A stretch of DNA of 64,000 bases from Austwickia chelonae NBRC 105200. GTDB taxonomy: Bacteria > Actinomycetota > Actinomycetes > Actinomycetales > Dermatophilaceae. Below are positions 11,205 through 19,532 of this stretch, in pieces. The position numbers were made by a program, and so were the translations under genes. Numbering within the stretch: the first letter of the stretch is position 1; each line of letters begins with the position of its first letter. A model generated the notes under the pieces. That model searched no databases and had not been told where the DNA came from. It saw nothing but the letters and a program-made list of their open reading frames with translations. The stretch lies in the NCBI RefSeq assembly GCF_000298175.1, contig NZ_BAGZ01000002.1, forward strand, positions 1 to 64,000, read 5' to 3'.

Positions 11205-11984
11205 TCAGACGAACTTCTGGATGGACAGGAACTGGGCCAGCACCGCACCGCCCTGGCCGTCGTCGGTGACGATCAGGCCCTGCTCCCGCGGAGGACGCTT
11301 CGCCGTCGACAACACCTTGGTCCACGCGGCGTCGAGACCGACCTGCCCGGAGTCGACCCCCACATCGGCCAACGACCAGGTCTCGACGGGTTTCTTCTTG
11401 GCCGCCATGATCCCCTTGAAGGAGGGATACCTCGGTTCGTTGATCTGATCGGTCACGGAGACCACCGCAGGCAGTTCCGCCTCGACCATCTCGGTCGCGA
11501 TGTCACCGTCCCGGCGGATCCTCGCCCGGCCGCCGTCGACCACCAGCTCGGAGGCGAAAGTCACCTGAGGCAGGCCCAGCCGCTCGGCCAACATCGCCGG
11601 CACCACGGACATCGTCCCGTCCGTGGAGGCCATCCCGGTCAGGACGAGATCCGGGCGACCGATCTTCTCGATCGCCGCGGCCAGGATCAACGAGGTCGCC
11701 GGCGCGTCCGAACCGGCGACAGCCTCGTCACAGACGTGAACACCCTTGTCGGCCCCCATCTGCAAGGCCTTCTTCACCGCATCGACAGCCCGTTCCGGAC
11801 CGAGGGTCAACACGGTGACCTCGCCGTCCCCGACCTCCTTGATCTTCAAGGCCTCCTCGATGGCGTACTCGTCCAGCTCCGACAGCAGACCGTCGGCAGA
11901 CGACCGATCCGTGGTCCCGTCCTCGTCGAAGGAGCGATCGTTCTGAGCGTCCGGCACGTATTTGACACAGACGACGATGTTCAT
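11205..11984 (-). CDS. etfB: Electron transfer flavoprotein, beta subunit
   Basis: AMP-binding partner of EtfA in the heterodimeric ETF. 259 aa, MNIVVCVKYVPDAQ at the start, a central TLGPERAVDAVKKALQMGAD segment, and the C-terminal AAKKKP. GAAGGGCGAGAC precedes the ATG. First gene of the etfB-etfA operon. ETF would serve the acyl-CoA metabolism encoded elsewhere in the window, though it is a general housekeeping function. Confidence 0.95.
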   Translation of the reverse strand: MNIVVCVKYVPDAQNDRSFDEDGTTDRSSADGLLSELDEYAIEEALKIKEVGDGEVTVLTLGPERAVDAVKKALQMGADKGVHVCDEAVAGSDAPATSLILAAAIEKIGRPDLVLTGMASTDGTMSVVPAMLAERLGLPQVTFASELVVDGGRARIRRDGDIATEMVEAELPAVVSVTDQINEPRYPSFKGIMAAKKKPVETWSLADVGVDSGQVGLDAAWTKVLSTAKRPPREQGLIVTDDGQGGAVLAQFLSIQKFV

Positions 11985-12223
11985 GTCTCGCCCTTCTTCT
12001 CCCTAGCCCGGCTGCCAGGACACGCTCATCGCCAGTCCTGCAGCCGACGACGGACGGTGCGGCCGATGAGCAGCCAGTCGGCCGAGGACACGGCCTCCGC
12101 GCAGAGATCACCCTCGGCGCAGCCGCCTCCACCCCGGCCGACAACTGCCACCGACACTACGCAAAGCACGCACTCCCCTCGTTCCGAGCAGAAGTGATGC
12201 GGCACACACCCGTTCGACGCAGG

Positions 12224-12991
12224 TCAGCAGGCCCCGCCCTCGCCCGGAAAACGAGGAGAAAGCCCTCGACGCGCCGAGATCGCGAAATCCGAGGACGGGG
12301 AGAACGACGGGACGAATCCGCTCGCCCCCTGCAGATCCACCGCCACCGGAAGCACCTCCGCAGCACCCAACCCGGCGGTCGCCGCCATCCTCATCTCCTC
12401 CTGCACCTGGTCGCGGTAACGCACCAGACGCGCAGGAGCCCCCACCACGACCGAGAAAGGCGAGAAGTCCCCCCGGACCACCGACGAGGCCCCCACCACA
12501 CAGCCACGACCCAAGCGGGCGCCCCGGGTGACCACCGTCTTCGTCCCCAACCAGACGTCATCCCCCACCCGTACCGGCGACTTCACGATCCCCTGATCCT
12601 TGATGGGGATCTGCGTGCTCGTCGTGATGTGGTCGAAATCGCACAGATAGACGTCGTCACCGAACAGGCAGGCGTCACCGATCTCCACGTCCAACCAGGT
12701 GTTCACCGTGCACCGTGCGCCGAAGACCGTCTTCGCCCCCACCCGTAGGGTTCCCTCGTGGCAGCGCAGTCGCGAGCCCGGACCGATATGCGTCCACGGG
12801 CCGATGACGACTCGCCCGTACCCCCGCCGGGCCTCGATGACCACGTCCTCGTAGATGAAACAAGGACCGAGGAAGGTCACATCCGGATATCTCGCCGAGA
12901 TCGCCGCCATCCGCGCATAGGACGCCAGGTCACGAGGCCGCACCGCACCTCGGGTCACCGCCCAGCGCGCGTGCGCCAGCATCTTCCTCAT
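12224..12991 (-). CDS. Left-handed beta-helix (hexapeptide) acyltransferase
   Basis: 255 aa from the ATG at 12991, preceded by GGGGGAG. The middle of the protein is a run of hexapeptide-type turns (VVIGPWTHIGPGSRL, TLRVGAKTVFGARC, VRVGDDVWLGTKTVV, GCVVGASSVVRGDF), which marks a trimeric beta-helix acetyltransferase of the sugar O-acetyltransferase type. An acceptor cannot be inferred. M. tuberculosis has a similar transferase (Rv3034c) near fixA, so this is probably part of the conserved block, in which related genes act on mycobacterial polysaccharide; no such partner is present here. Longer in-frame starts exist upstream. Confidence 0.8.
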   Translation of the reverse strand: MRKMLAHARWAVTRGAVRPRDLASYARMAAISARYPDVTFLGPCFIYEDVVIEARRGYGRVVIGPWTHIGPGSRLRCHEGTLRVGAKTVFGARCTVNTWLDVEIGDACLFGDDVYLCDFDHITTSTQIPIKDQGIVKSPVRVGDDVWLGTKTVVTRGARLGRGCVVGASSVVRGDFSPFSVVVGAPARLVRYRDQVQEEMRMAATAGLGAAEVLPVAVDLQGASGFVPSFSPSSDFAISARRGLSPRFPGEGGAC

Positions 12992-13116
12992 CGATCTCCC
13001 CCGGGCATATTCCGAGCTGGCCCGCATGCCCCCTGGCATACAGGAGCAAGGCACCCCGAGCGCGGGTGAGCCATGCCGTCCAACCTATCGACACGAGCAC
13101 ATCCGACCTGCGCCGG

Positions 13117-13896
13117 TCACCGCCCTTCGAATACGGCCTTCCCCGGCCCCTTCTCGACGAAGGAGGCCATTCCTGCCCGCGCATCCTCCGTGGCGAAGAC
13201 CCCGGCGAAGAGCATCGCCTCGATGGCCGTTCCCGTCTCGACGTCGGTCTCCAGGCCCCGGTCGACAGCCTCCTTGGCGTGTCGGACGGCCATCGCCGGA
13301 CCGCCGACGAACCGACGCATCCGCTCCCGGGCCGCGACCCAAGCCTGGCCCGGCGCGCTGATCTCGTCGACCAGGCCCATCTGCAAGGCCTCCTGGGCGT
13401 CGACCTGCCGTCCGGTGAAGATCATGTCCTTCGCCTTCGCCGGCCCGATCAGACGCGGCAGGCGCTGAGTGCCCCCGGCACCGGGCATCAGCCCCAACAG
13501 GACCTCCGGTTGGCCCAGCACCGCATTCTGCGCGGCGACCCGGAAATCGCAGGCCAGGGCCAGCTCGCAACCGGCGCCCAGGGCATATCCCTCGATCGCG
13601 GCCACGGTCGGTTTCCCGATCCGGGCCACCGCCGTGGTGAAACCTCCGACGTGCTTGGCCCGGCAGACCATATCCGGATAAGACATCCGGGACATCTCCT
13701 TGACGTCGGCACCGGCCGCGAAGACCTGCTCACCGCCGTACACGATGACGGCCCGGATGTCATCGCGAGCGTCCGCCTCGACGGCGTAAGCCGCAATCGC
13801 GTCCTGAACCGACGCATCCAGAGGGTTCATCCTCGGCTTGTCGACCCGGATGGTGCCGATCCCGTCGGCGACCTCGAGGCGGACGTACTCGCTCAT
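13117..13896 (-). CDS. Enoyl-CoA hydratase/isomerase family protein
   Basis: 259 aa crotonase-fold protein. It shows the oxyanion-hole pattern FAAGADVKEM and the second hydratase segment ALGAGCELALACDFRVAA, then PGAGGTQRLPRLIG, where glutamates typical of active hydratases occur. It probably hydrates 2-enoyl-CoA in beta-oxidation; substrate range is unknown. The ATG is one base from the stop of the upstream YbjN-like gene, so the two are cotranscribed. An orthologue (echA17) lies near fixAB in M. tuberculosis, from memory. Confidence 0.9.
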   Translation of the reverse strand: MSEYVRLEVADGIGTIRVDKPRMNPLDASVQDAIAAYAVEADARDDIRAVIVYGGEQVFAAGADVKEMSRMSYPDMVCRAKHVGGFTTAVARIGKPTVAAIEGYALGAGCELALACDFRVAAQNAVLGQPEVLLGLMPGAGGTQRLPRLIGPAKAKDMIFTGRQVDAQEALQMGLVDEISAPGQAWVAARERMRRFVGGPAMAVRHAKEAVDRGLETDVETGTAIEAMLFAGVFATEDARAGMASFVEKGPGKAVFEGR

Positions 13897-13897
13897 G

Positions 13898-14356
13898 TCA
13901 GGCCTGTTCTTGGCTGAACGGGTCGCGTCCCATCATCATCTCGTGCCAGACGTGCACCGCCTGCAGCACCAGCTGCGTCAGCAGTGAGGAGACCAGCTTC
14001 ACATCGGTGGCGGGCAGGCAGATCTGTTCACCGGCCACCAGGAGGGTGCCGTTGACCAGGCCGGCCTTGACCAGGTTGAAACGCAGGGACAGTTCGTTGC
14101 AGTTACGCAGCTGCACCGTCTCGTCACCCGGCAGGGTCTCGTCGATCTGCCACTGACCGAAGATGCGCATCAGCGGCACCTCACCTTCGAAACAGTGGAC
14201 GAAGAGCTGCTGGCCGTTCACCTTGAAGGCGATGTCGCCGTCGGCGTCGATGTCGGGGCGGAAACCCTCGTCCTGCAGCGCATCGAGGACACGGCCACGC
14301 AGGGGCTGTTCGTCGGCTGGCGGCGGGAAATTGGGCAGACTAGTGGGATCGCTCAT
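13898..14356 (-). CDS. YbjN-domain protein
   Basis: 152 aa from the ATG at 14356. It is a small acidic alpha/beta protein resembling the YbjN / type III secretion chaperone-like fold: FRPDIDADGDIAFKVNGQ, then MRIFGQWQID and a helical C-terminus. Function unknown; such proteins are common in actinobacteria. A GTG eight codons upstream is possible, but TACGTT lies exactly six bases before the ATG, which suits a leaderless mRNA starting there. It is divergent from glgX and leads the pair with the enoyl-CoA hydratase. Confidence 0.75.
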   Translation of the reverse strand: MSDPTSLPNFPPPADEQPLRGRVLDALQDEGFRPDIDADGDIAFKVNGQQLFVHCFEGEVPLMRIFGQWQIDETLPGDETVQLRNCNELSLRFNLVKAGLVNGTLLVAGEQICLPATDVKLVSSLLTQLVLQAVHVWHEMMMGRDPFSQEQA

Positions 14357-14362
14357 GCCCCC

Positions 14363-14368
14363 AACGTA
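14363..14368 (-). promoter_or_regulatory. -10 hexamer TACGTT, leaderless-type, for the YbjN-like gene
   Basis: TANNNT-type hexamer on the minus strand followed by exactly six bases (GGGGGC) and then the ATG at 14356. The G-run touching the start codon is too close to be a useful Shine-Dalgarno sequence. Confidence 0.5.
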
Positions 14369-14510
14369 GTCGGGCGACACGCGATGACACCAGTAGAGGT
14401 CCTCGAGCCGCCGTGGAAGTCCGTCCCTACGCCCTCTCCGCAGGGCTCACGACCCCCTCCGACGAACAGCTCACCTGGGCTCCGCGCAGTCGTCGTACCC
14501 ATCGGCCGGA

Positions 14511-14516
14511 TATGGT
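14511..14516 (+). promoter_or_regulatory. -10 hexamer TATGGT, leaderless-type, for glgX
   Basis: TATGGT, six bases (GTCAGA), then the GTG start at 14523. No Shine-Dalgarno sequence is visible between them. Confidence 0.55.
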
Positions 14517-14522
14517 GTCAGA

Positions 14523-16643
14523 GTGCGCCACAGCCCGGATCTGCCGCCCCTCCTCGGGGCCCGACCCATGCAGCAGGGCACGGACTTCGCGGTCTTCGCC
14601 TCGACCGCCGAAGCCGTCGAACTGTGTCTCTTCGACTCCGGGGACCGCTCCGGCCGCTCCGAACGACGCATCGAACTGACCGACCGGGTCCACGGCGTCT
14701 GGTTCGGGCACGTCCCCGACGTCGGCCCCGGGCAGCACTACGGATACCGCGTCCACGGCGACTGGCGCCCCGAACGTGGGGAACGACACAATCCCGCCAA
14801 ACTGCTCCTCGACCCCTACGCGCGGGCGATCAGCGGCGAGACCGTCCTCGCCCCGGAGATCTTCGGGCACGTCGTCGACAACCACCTGCAGAACACCGGC
14901 GACCTGATCGACGGCCGGGACAGCGCCGCCTTCGTGCCCCGCGGCGTCGTCGTGGACGACCACTTCGACTGGTCCGAGGAACCGTCCCCCCGGAGGATCC
15001 CCTGGAGCGACTCCGTCGTCTACGAGGCCCACGTACGCGGAGCCACCAGGACGCATCCGGGAATCCCCGACGAACTGCGCGGCACCTACGCAGGACTCGC
15101 CCACCCGGCCTTCCTCGACCACCTGCACCGGATCGGGATCACCACCGTCGAACTCCTCCCCGTCCACGCCTCCGTCTCCGAACCCCGACTCTCCCGGTTG
15201 GGCCTGACCAACTACTGGGGGTACAACACCCTGGGCTTCTTCGCCCCGCACGCCCCCTACGCGGCTGCTCCCGACCCGCAGGGCGCCCTCGACGAGTTCA
15301 AGTCGATGGTGCGCACCCTGCACGCCCACGGCCTCGAGGTCCTGCTCGACGTGGTCTACAACCACACCTGTGAACAGGGCCAGAGCGGTCCGACACTGAG
15401 CTGGCGCGGCTTCGACAACCGGAACTACTACCGGATCGACGACCGCGGACAGGACATCGACGTCACCGGGTGCGGCAACACCGTCGACATGCGTCACCCC
15501 ATGGTGACCGGGATGGTGCTCGACTCGCTGCGTTACTGGGTGACCGAATGCCACGTCGACGGCTTCCGCTTCGACCTGGGCGTCGCACTCGCCCGCGGCC
15601 GCAATCACGACTACGACCCGAACAATCCTTTCTTCGTGGCCCTGCGCACCGACCCGGTGCTCTCCCGGGTGAAGCTGGTCGCCGAACCATGGGACTGTGG
15701 CGTCCACGGATGGCGGACAGGGCAGTTCCCCCCACCCTTCGCCGAATGGAACGACCGTTTCCGCGACACCGTGCGCACCTTCTGGCTGGTCGACATGGCG
15801 GCCACCGCCTACCGGGGGCATGGCGTCCGGGAGCTGGCCACCCGGATGGCCGGCAGCCAGGACCTCTTCGACCACAGCGACCGCGGCCCCCTGGCCAGCG
15901 TCAACTATGTCGCCGCCCACGACGGTTTCACCACCGCCGATGTCACCGCGTACGCCGACAAACACAATGACGCCAACGGAGAACAGAACCGGGACGGCCA
16001 CGGCGACAACCGTTCCTACAACCACGGTGTCGAAGGCGTCACCGTCGACCCGCAGATCCTGGGCTCACGACGACGCAGCATCCGCAACCTGCTGGCCACC
16101 ACGATGCTGGCCACCGGCGTACCCATGCTCTGCGCCGGGGACGAGATCGGCCGCACCCAACAGGGCAATAACAACGCCTACTGCCAGGACAACGAGATCA
16201 GCTGGATCGACTGGCAGTTGGAACAGTGGCAGGAGGATCTCGCCGACACCGTGGGTTTCCTGAGCCGGTTGCGCCGGGAGAACCAGGTCTTCCGTCAGGC
16301 CAGTTTCTTCAGCCGCCACCCCCGCCCGGGAGACAGCCGGGTGGACGTGCTCTGGTTCGGTCGCTACGGCGAACCCATGACCAGCCAGTCCTGGGAGGAC
16401 CCCCGCTGTCGGGTGCTGCAGATGCTCTTGCTCGGCGACGGGATCACCTGCGCATCCTTCCTCCTGGTCTTCCAGGGGAAACATGCCACCGAAGAGGTGA
16501 CCATGCCCCCGCTGTCCGGGGGGCGCAGCTACCAGCTCATCTGGGACTCCGGGTGGGAACGTCCCGGCGACGGCGGACGTATCGACCCCGGCCATGTCAC
16601 CGACGTCGGCGCGTCGACCCTGCAGGTCTACCAGCTCGTATGA
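14523..16643 (+). CDS. glgX: Glycogen debranching enzyme GlgX (isoamylase-type, GH13)
   Basis: Hydrolyses alpha-1,6 branches of glycogen, preferring short stubs left by the phosphorylase. 706 aa: N-terminal CBM48-like beta domain, then a GH13 barrel with DVVYNHT, nucleophile Asp351 in VDGFRFDLG, acid Glu388 in VAEPWDCG, and AAHDGFT near residue 465. The length is normal for GlgX. The GTG start is set by the leaderless-type hexamer and the N-terminal sequence. It converges on glgP, its functional partner in glycogen breakdown. Confidence 0.95.
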   Translation: MRHSPDLPPLLGARPMQQGTDFAVFASTAEAVELCLFDSGDRSGRSERRIELTDRVHGVWFGHVPDVGPGQHYGYRVHGDWRPERGERHNPAKLLLDPYARAISGETVLAPEIFGHVVDNHLQNTGDLIDGRDSAAFVPRGVVVDDHFDWSEEPSPRRIPWSDSVVYEAHVRGATRTHPGIPDELRGTYAGLAHPAFLDHLHRIGITTVELLPVHASVSEPRLSRLGLTNYWGYNTLGFFAPHAPYAAAPDPQGALDEFKSMVRTLHAHGLEVLLDVVYNHTCEQGQSGPTLSWRGFDNRNYYRIDDRGQDIDVTGCGNTVDMRHPMVTGMVLDSLRYWVTECHVDGFRFDLGVALARGRNHDYDPNNPFFVALRTDPVLSRVKLVAEPWDCGVHGWRTGQFPPPFAEWNDRFRDTVRTFWLVDMAATAYRGHGVRELATRMAGSQDLFDHSDRGPLASVNYVAAHDGFTTADVTAYADKHNDANGEQNRDGHGDNRSYNHGVEGVTVDPQILGSRRRSIRNLLATTMLATGVPMLCAGDEIGRTQQGNNNAYCQDNEISWIDWQLEQWQEDLADTVGFLSRLRRENQVFRQASFFSRHPRPGDSRVDVLWFGRYGEPMTSQSWEDPRCRVLQMLLLGDGITCASFLLVFQGKHATEEVTMPPLSGGRSYQLIWDSGWERPGDGGRIDPGHVTDVGASTLQVYQLV

Positions 16644-16714
16644 CCGGCCGGCCTCCGCCGTGGCCGTCGGCGGAGGACACGATGTCCTACCTGGATGCGG
16701 CTCTTTCCCATGAT

Positions 16715-16754
16715 CGAGGGGGCCGACCACCGGACAAGGTGGACGGCCCCCTCG
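16715..16754. terminator. Bidirectional hairpin between glgX and glgP
   Basis: An 11-bp perfect inverted repeat (16715-16725 with 16744-16754) has an 18-base loop that can itself pair in part. It lies between the convergent glgX and glgP stops. No T-run follows on either strand. Confidence 0.6.
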
Positions 16755-16769
16755 AGGGTGCGATGACGC

Positions 16770-19346
16770 TCAGGCGTTGACCGCCAGCCCGAACTCCGCC
16801 GGTGAGGTCAGGTAGCGGTGGGTGGGTACGATCCGGACGGTGTACCCGAAGGCCCCGGTCTCGGTGACCCGGAGGTCGCCCTCGAACCGGTGCCTCCCGC
16901 CTTCGTAGGACTCGGCCAGGGCCAGTTCCTGGATGGCGGTGCCGGACAGTTGGTCGTTGGCGTCGACGTGACCGTAGACCACCTGGACGGAGACGTCCTC
17001 CGGGCGCAGTGCCGCCAAGGAGACGAAGGCACTGATCCGGAAGGTGTCACCCACCTGGGGTGCGTCCGGCACGCCGGCCGATTCGACGTGGTCGACGTGC
17101 AGATGGGACCACTGGTCGGTGACCTTCTGCCGGTAGGAGGCCAGGTCCTTCGCCGCTTCGAAGCCGCGGTCGGCCATCGTCCGATTGGCCTGGGCCGCCG
17201 GCAGGTAGAGGTCGCGGGTGTAGTCCTGGACCTGGCGGGTGGCCAGGACCTTGGGGCCCAGGGTGGCCAGGGTGTGGCGCATCATGGCCACCCAGCGGCG
17301 CGGGACGCCCTTCTCGTCGACGTCGTAGAAGCGTGGTGCGACCCGGTTCTCGATCAGGTCGTACAGGGCTGCGGCTTCGATGTCGTCGCGCCGGTCGGGG
17401 TCGGTGATGCCGTCGGCCGTGGGGATGTCCCATCCGTTCTCGCCGTCGAACCATTCGTCCCACCAGCCGTCGAGGATCGACAGGTTGAGGCCGCCGTTCA
17501 GCGCGGCTTTCATCCCGGAGGTGCCGCAGGCCTCCAGCGGGCGCAGGGGGTTGTTCAACCAGACGTCGCAGCCCGGGTAGAGATGGCGGGCCATGCCGAT
17601 GTCGTAGTTGGGCAGGAAGACGATCCGGTGACGGATCTGCGGGTCGTCGGCGAATTGCACCATCATCTGGATGAGGCGTTTGCCGTTGTCGTCTGCGGGA
17701 TGACTCTTCCCGGCGATGACCAGCTGCACCGGACGTTCGGGGTCGAGCAGGATCCGCTTGAGCCGTTCGGGGTCGCGCAGCATCAGGGTGAGCCGTTTGT
17801 ACGTGGGGACCCGTCGGGCGAATCCGATGGTGAGGACGTCCGGGTCGAGGATCGACTGGGTCCATCCCAGTTCGGGCAGGGCTGCCCCGCGGTGGATCCA
17901 GCTGTCCTTCATCCGGGTGCGGGCCATGTCGACCAGGGTCTGGCGCAGTTCACGTTTCACCGACCAGATCTGTTCGTCGGTGGCCCGTTCGGCGAACTGG
18001 GCGATCTTCGCGCTGGAGGACTCCAAGGGGCCGTAGGTGTCGGCCAGGTCGAAGATCCGCTGGTCGACCCAGGTGGGGGCGTGTACGCCGTTGGTGATCG
18101 AGGTGATCGGCACCTCGGAGTCGTCGAATCCGGGCCACAGGCCGTGGAACATGTCCCGGCTGACCAGGCCGTGCAGTTTCGACACCCCGTTGGAGTGTTT
18201 GGCCATCCGCAGGCCCATCACGGCCATGTTGAACACGCCGCTCTCCCCGCCGGCGTAGGTTTCGGCGCCCAGGGCCAGCAGACGGTCCGTGGGGACGCCG
18301 TCGAGGGTGTTGTCCCCGCCGAAGTAGTGGCGGATCTGGTCGGTGCCGAAGCGGTCGATACCGGCGGGAACCGGGGTGTGCGTGGTGAATACGGTGGCGG
18401 CGCGGGTGGCTTCGACGGCTTCGTCGAAGGTCAGCCCCTTCTGGGTGACCAGTTCGTGGACCCGTTCGATCCCCAGGAAGCCGGCGTGACCCTCGTTGCA
18501 GTGGTAGACGTCTGGCTCCGGCGTGCCGGTGAGCGCGCTCCACGCGCGGAGTGCGCGTACCCCGCCCATGCCCAGCAGCATCTCCTGCAGAAGGCGCTGC
18601 TCGCCGCCGCCGCCGTAGAGCCGGTTGGTGACCGTACGCAGGTCAGGGTCGTTCTCGTGGACGTCGGAGTCGAGCAGGAGCAGGGGGATCCGGCCGACCT
18701 GGGCCTTCCAGACGAAGGCGTGCAGGGTGCGGCGGCCGGGCATCTGGAGGCTGATCAGGACGGGCTTTCCGTCGTCGTCACGCAGCAGGGACAGGGGAAG
18801 GCCGTCGGGGTCGAGCACCGGGTAGGTCTCCTGCTGCCAGCCGTCCCGGTTCAGCGACTGGGCGAAATAGCCCGTCTGGTAGAACAGGCCGACGCCGACG
18901 ACCGGGACGCCCAGGTCGGAGGCCGATTTGAGGTGGTCCCCGGCGAGGATGCCCAGGCCACCGGAGTACTGGGGAAGCACCTCGGTGATACCGAACTCGG
19001 CGGAGAAGTAGGCGATCGACTGAGGCACCTGCCCCGGTGCTTCTTGCGCCCACCGTTGGTACCAGCGGTCCCCGGTGATGTAGGCCTGCAGGTCGGCGTG
19101 GGCGGCTTTGACCCGGGCGACATAGGCGGGGTCGGCGGCCAGGCGCCCCAGTTCGTCCGCTGACAGATTCGACAGCAGTGCGACCGGGTCGTGCCCCACC
19201 TTCTCCCACAGTGCTGGGGCCGTTTCGGCGAAGAGGCGACGACTTGCCGTGTGCCAGGACCAACGCAGGTTGGCGGCCAAGTCTCCCAACTCGCTGATCG
19301 ACTCGGGCAGGACAGAACGGACGTTGAAGCGACGAATAGCCTTCAC
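16770..19346 (-). CDS. glgP: Alpha-glucan phosphorylase (GT35, actinobacterial type with N-terminal DUF3417)
   Basis: Releases glucose-1-phosphate from glucan ends. 858 aa from the GTG at 19346: an N-terminal NLRWSWH region of the DUF3417 domain, the phosphorylase core with YFSAEFGITEVLPQYSGGLG and HCNEGHAGFLGIER, and the PLP-site segment EACGTSGMKAALNGG. The longer in-frame reading begins with a non-conserved Cys-rich stretch, so I reject it. TAATAT lies eight bases before the GTG. It neighbours the debranching enzymes and the GlgE pathway, as in M. tuberculosis and Streptomyces; in those the enzyme can also face maltosyl acceptors. Confidence 0.94.
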   Translation of the reverse strand: MKAIRRFNVRSVLPESISELGDLAANLRWSWHTASRRLFAETAPALWEKVGHDPVALLSNLSADELGRLAADPAYVARVKAAHADLQAYITGDRWYQRWAQEAPGQVPQSIAYFSAEFGITEVLPQYSGGLGILAGDHLKSASDLGVPVVGVGLFYQTGYFAQSLNRDGWQQETYPVLDPDGLPLSLLRDDDGKPVLISLQMPGRRTLHAFVWKAQVGRIPLLLLDSDVHENDPDLRTVTNRLYGGGGEQRLLQEMLLGMGGVRALRAWSALTGTPEPDVYHCNEGHAGFLGIERVHELVTQKGLTFDEAVEATRAATVFTTHTPVPAGIDRFGTDQIRHYFGGDNTLDGVPTDRLLALGAETYAGGESGVFNMAVMGLRMAKHSNGVSKLHGLVSRDMFHGLWPGFDDSEVPITSITNGVHAPTWVDQRIFDLADTYGPLESSSAKIAQFAERATDEQIWSVKRELRQTLVDMARTRMKDSWIHRGAALPELGWTQSILDPDVLTIGFARRVPTYKRLTLMLRDPERLKRILLDPERPVQLVIAGKSHPADDNGKRLIQMMVQFADDPQIRHRIVFLPNYDIGMARHLYPGCDVWLNNPLRPLEACGTSGMKAALNGGLNLSILDGWWDEWFDGENGWDIPTADGITDPDRRDDIEAAALYDLIENRVAPRFYDVDEKGVPRRWVAMMRHTLATLGPKVLATRQVQDYTRDLYLPAAQANRTMADRGFEAAKDLASYRQKVTDQWSHLHVDHVESAGVPDAPQVGDTFRISAFVSLAALRPEDVSVQVVYGHVDANDQLSGTAIQELALAESYEGGRHRFEGDLRVTETGAFGYTVRIVPTHRYLTSPAEFGLAVNA

Positions 19347-19532
19347 AACAAGAGATATTACGGGACATGCGCACAGAAGCCGAGCCCGAAGAAGACAGTA
19401 AATGCCCAGGTCAGTCCGGGTCGGACGACCTGATGGCATGACGATTCCCCCACCTCCTGAGGAGGCGGGTTCCTCGGGCCTGGAGCGCCGGCGACGGCGC
19501 CGGTGCCGGTTCCGGCGGGTGCTACGCCGTGT

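Noticed and set aside
16818-19163. Plus-strand frame opposite glgP
   Set aside because: Antisense to conserved phosphorylase sequence; composition bias typical of shadows.
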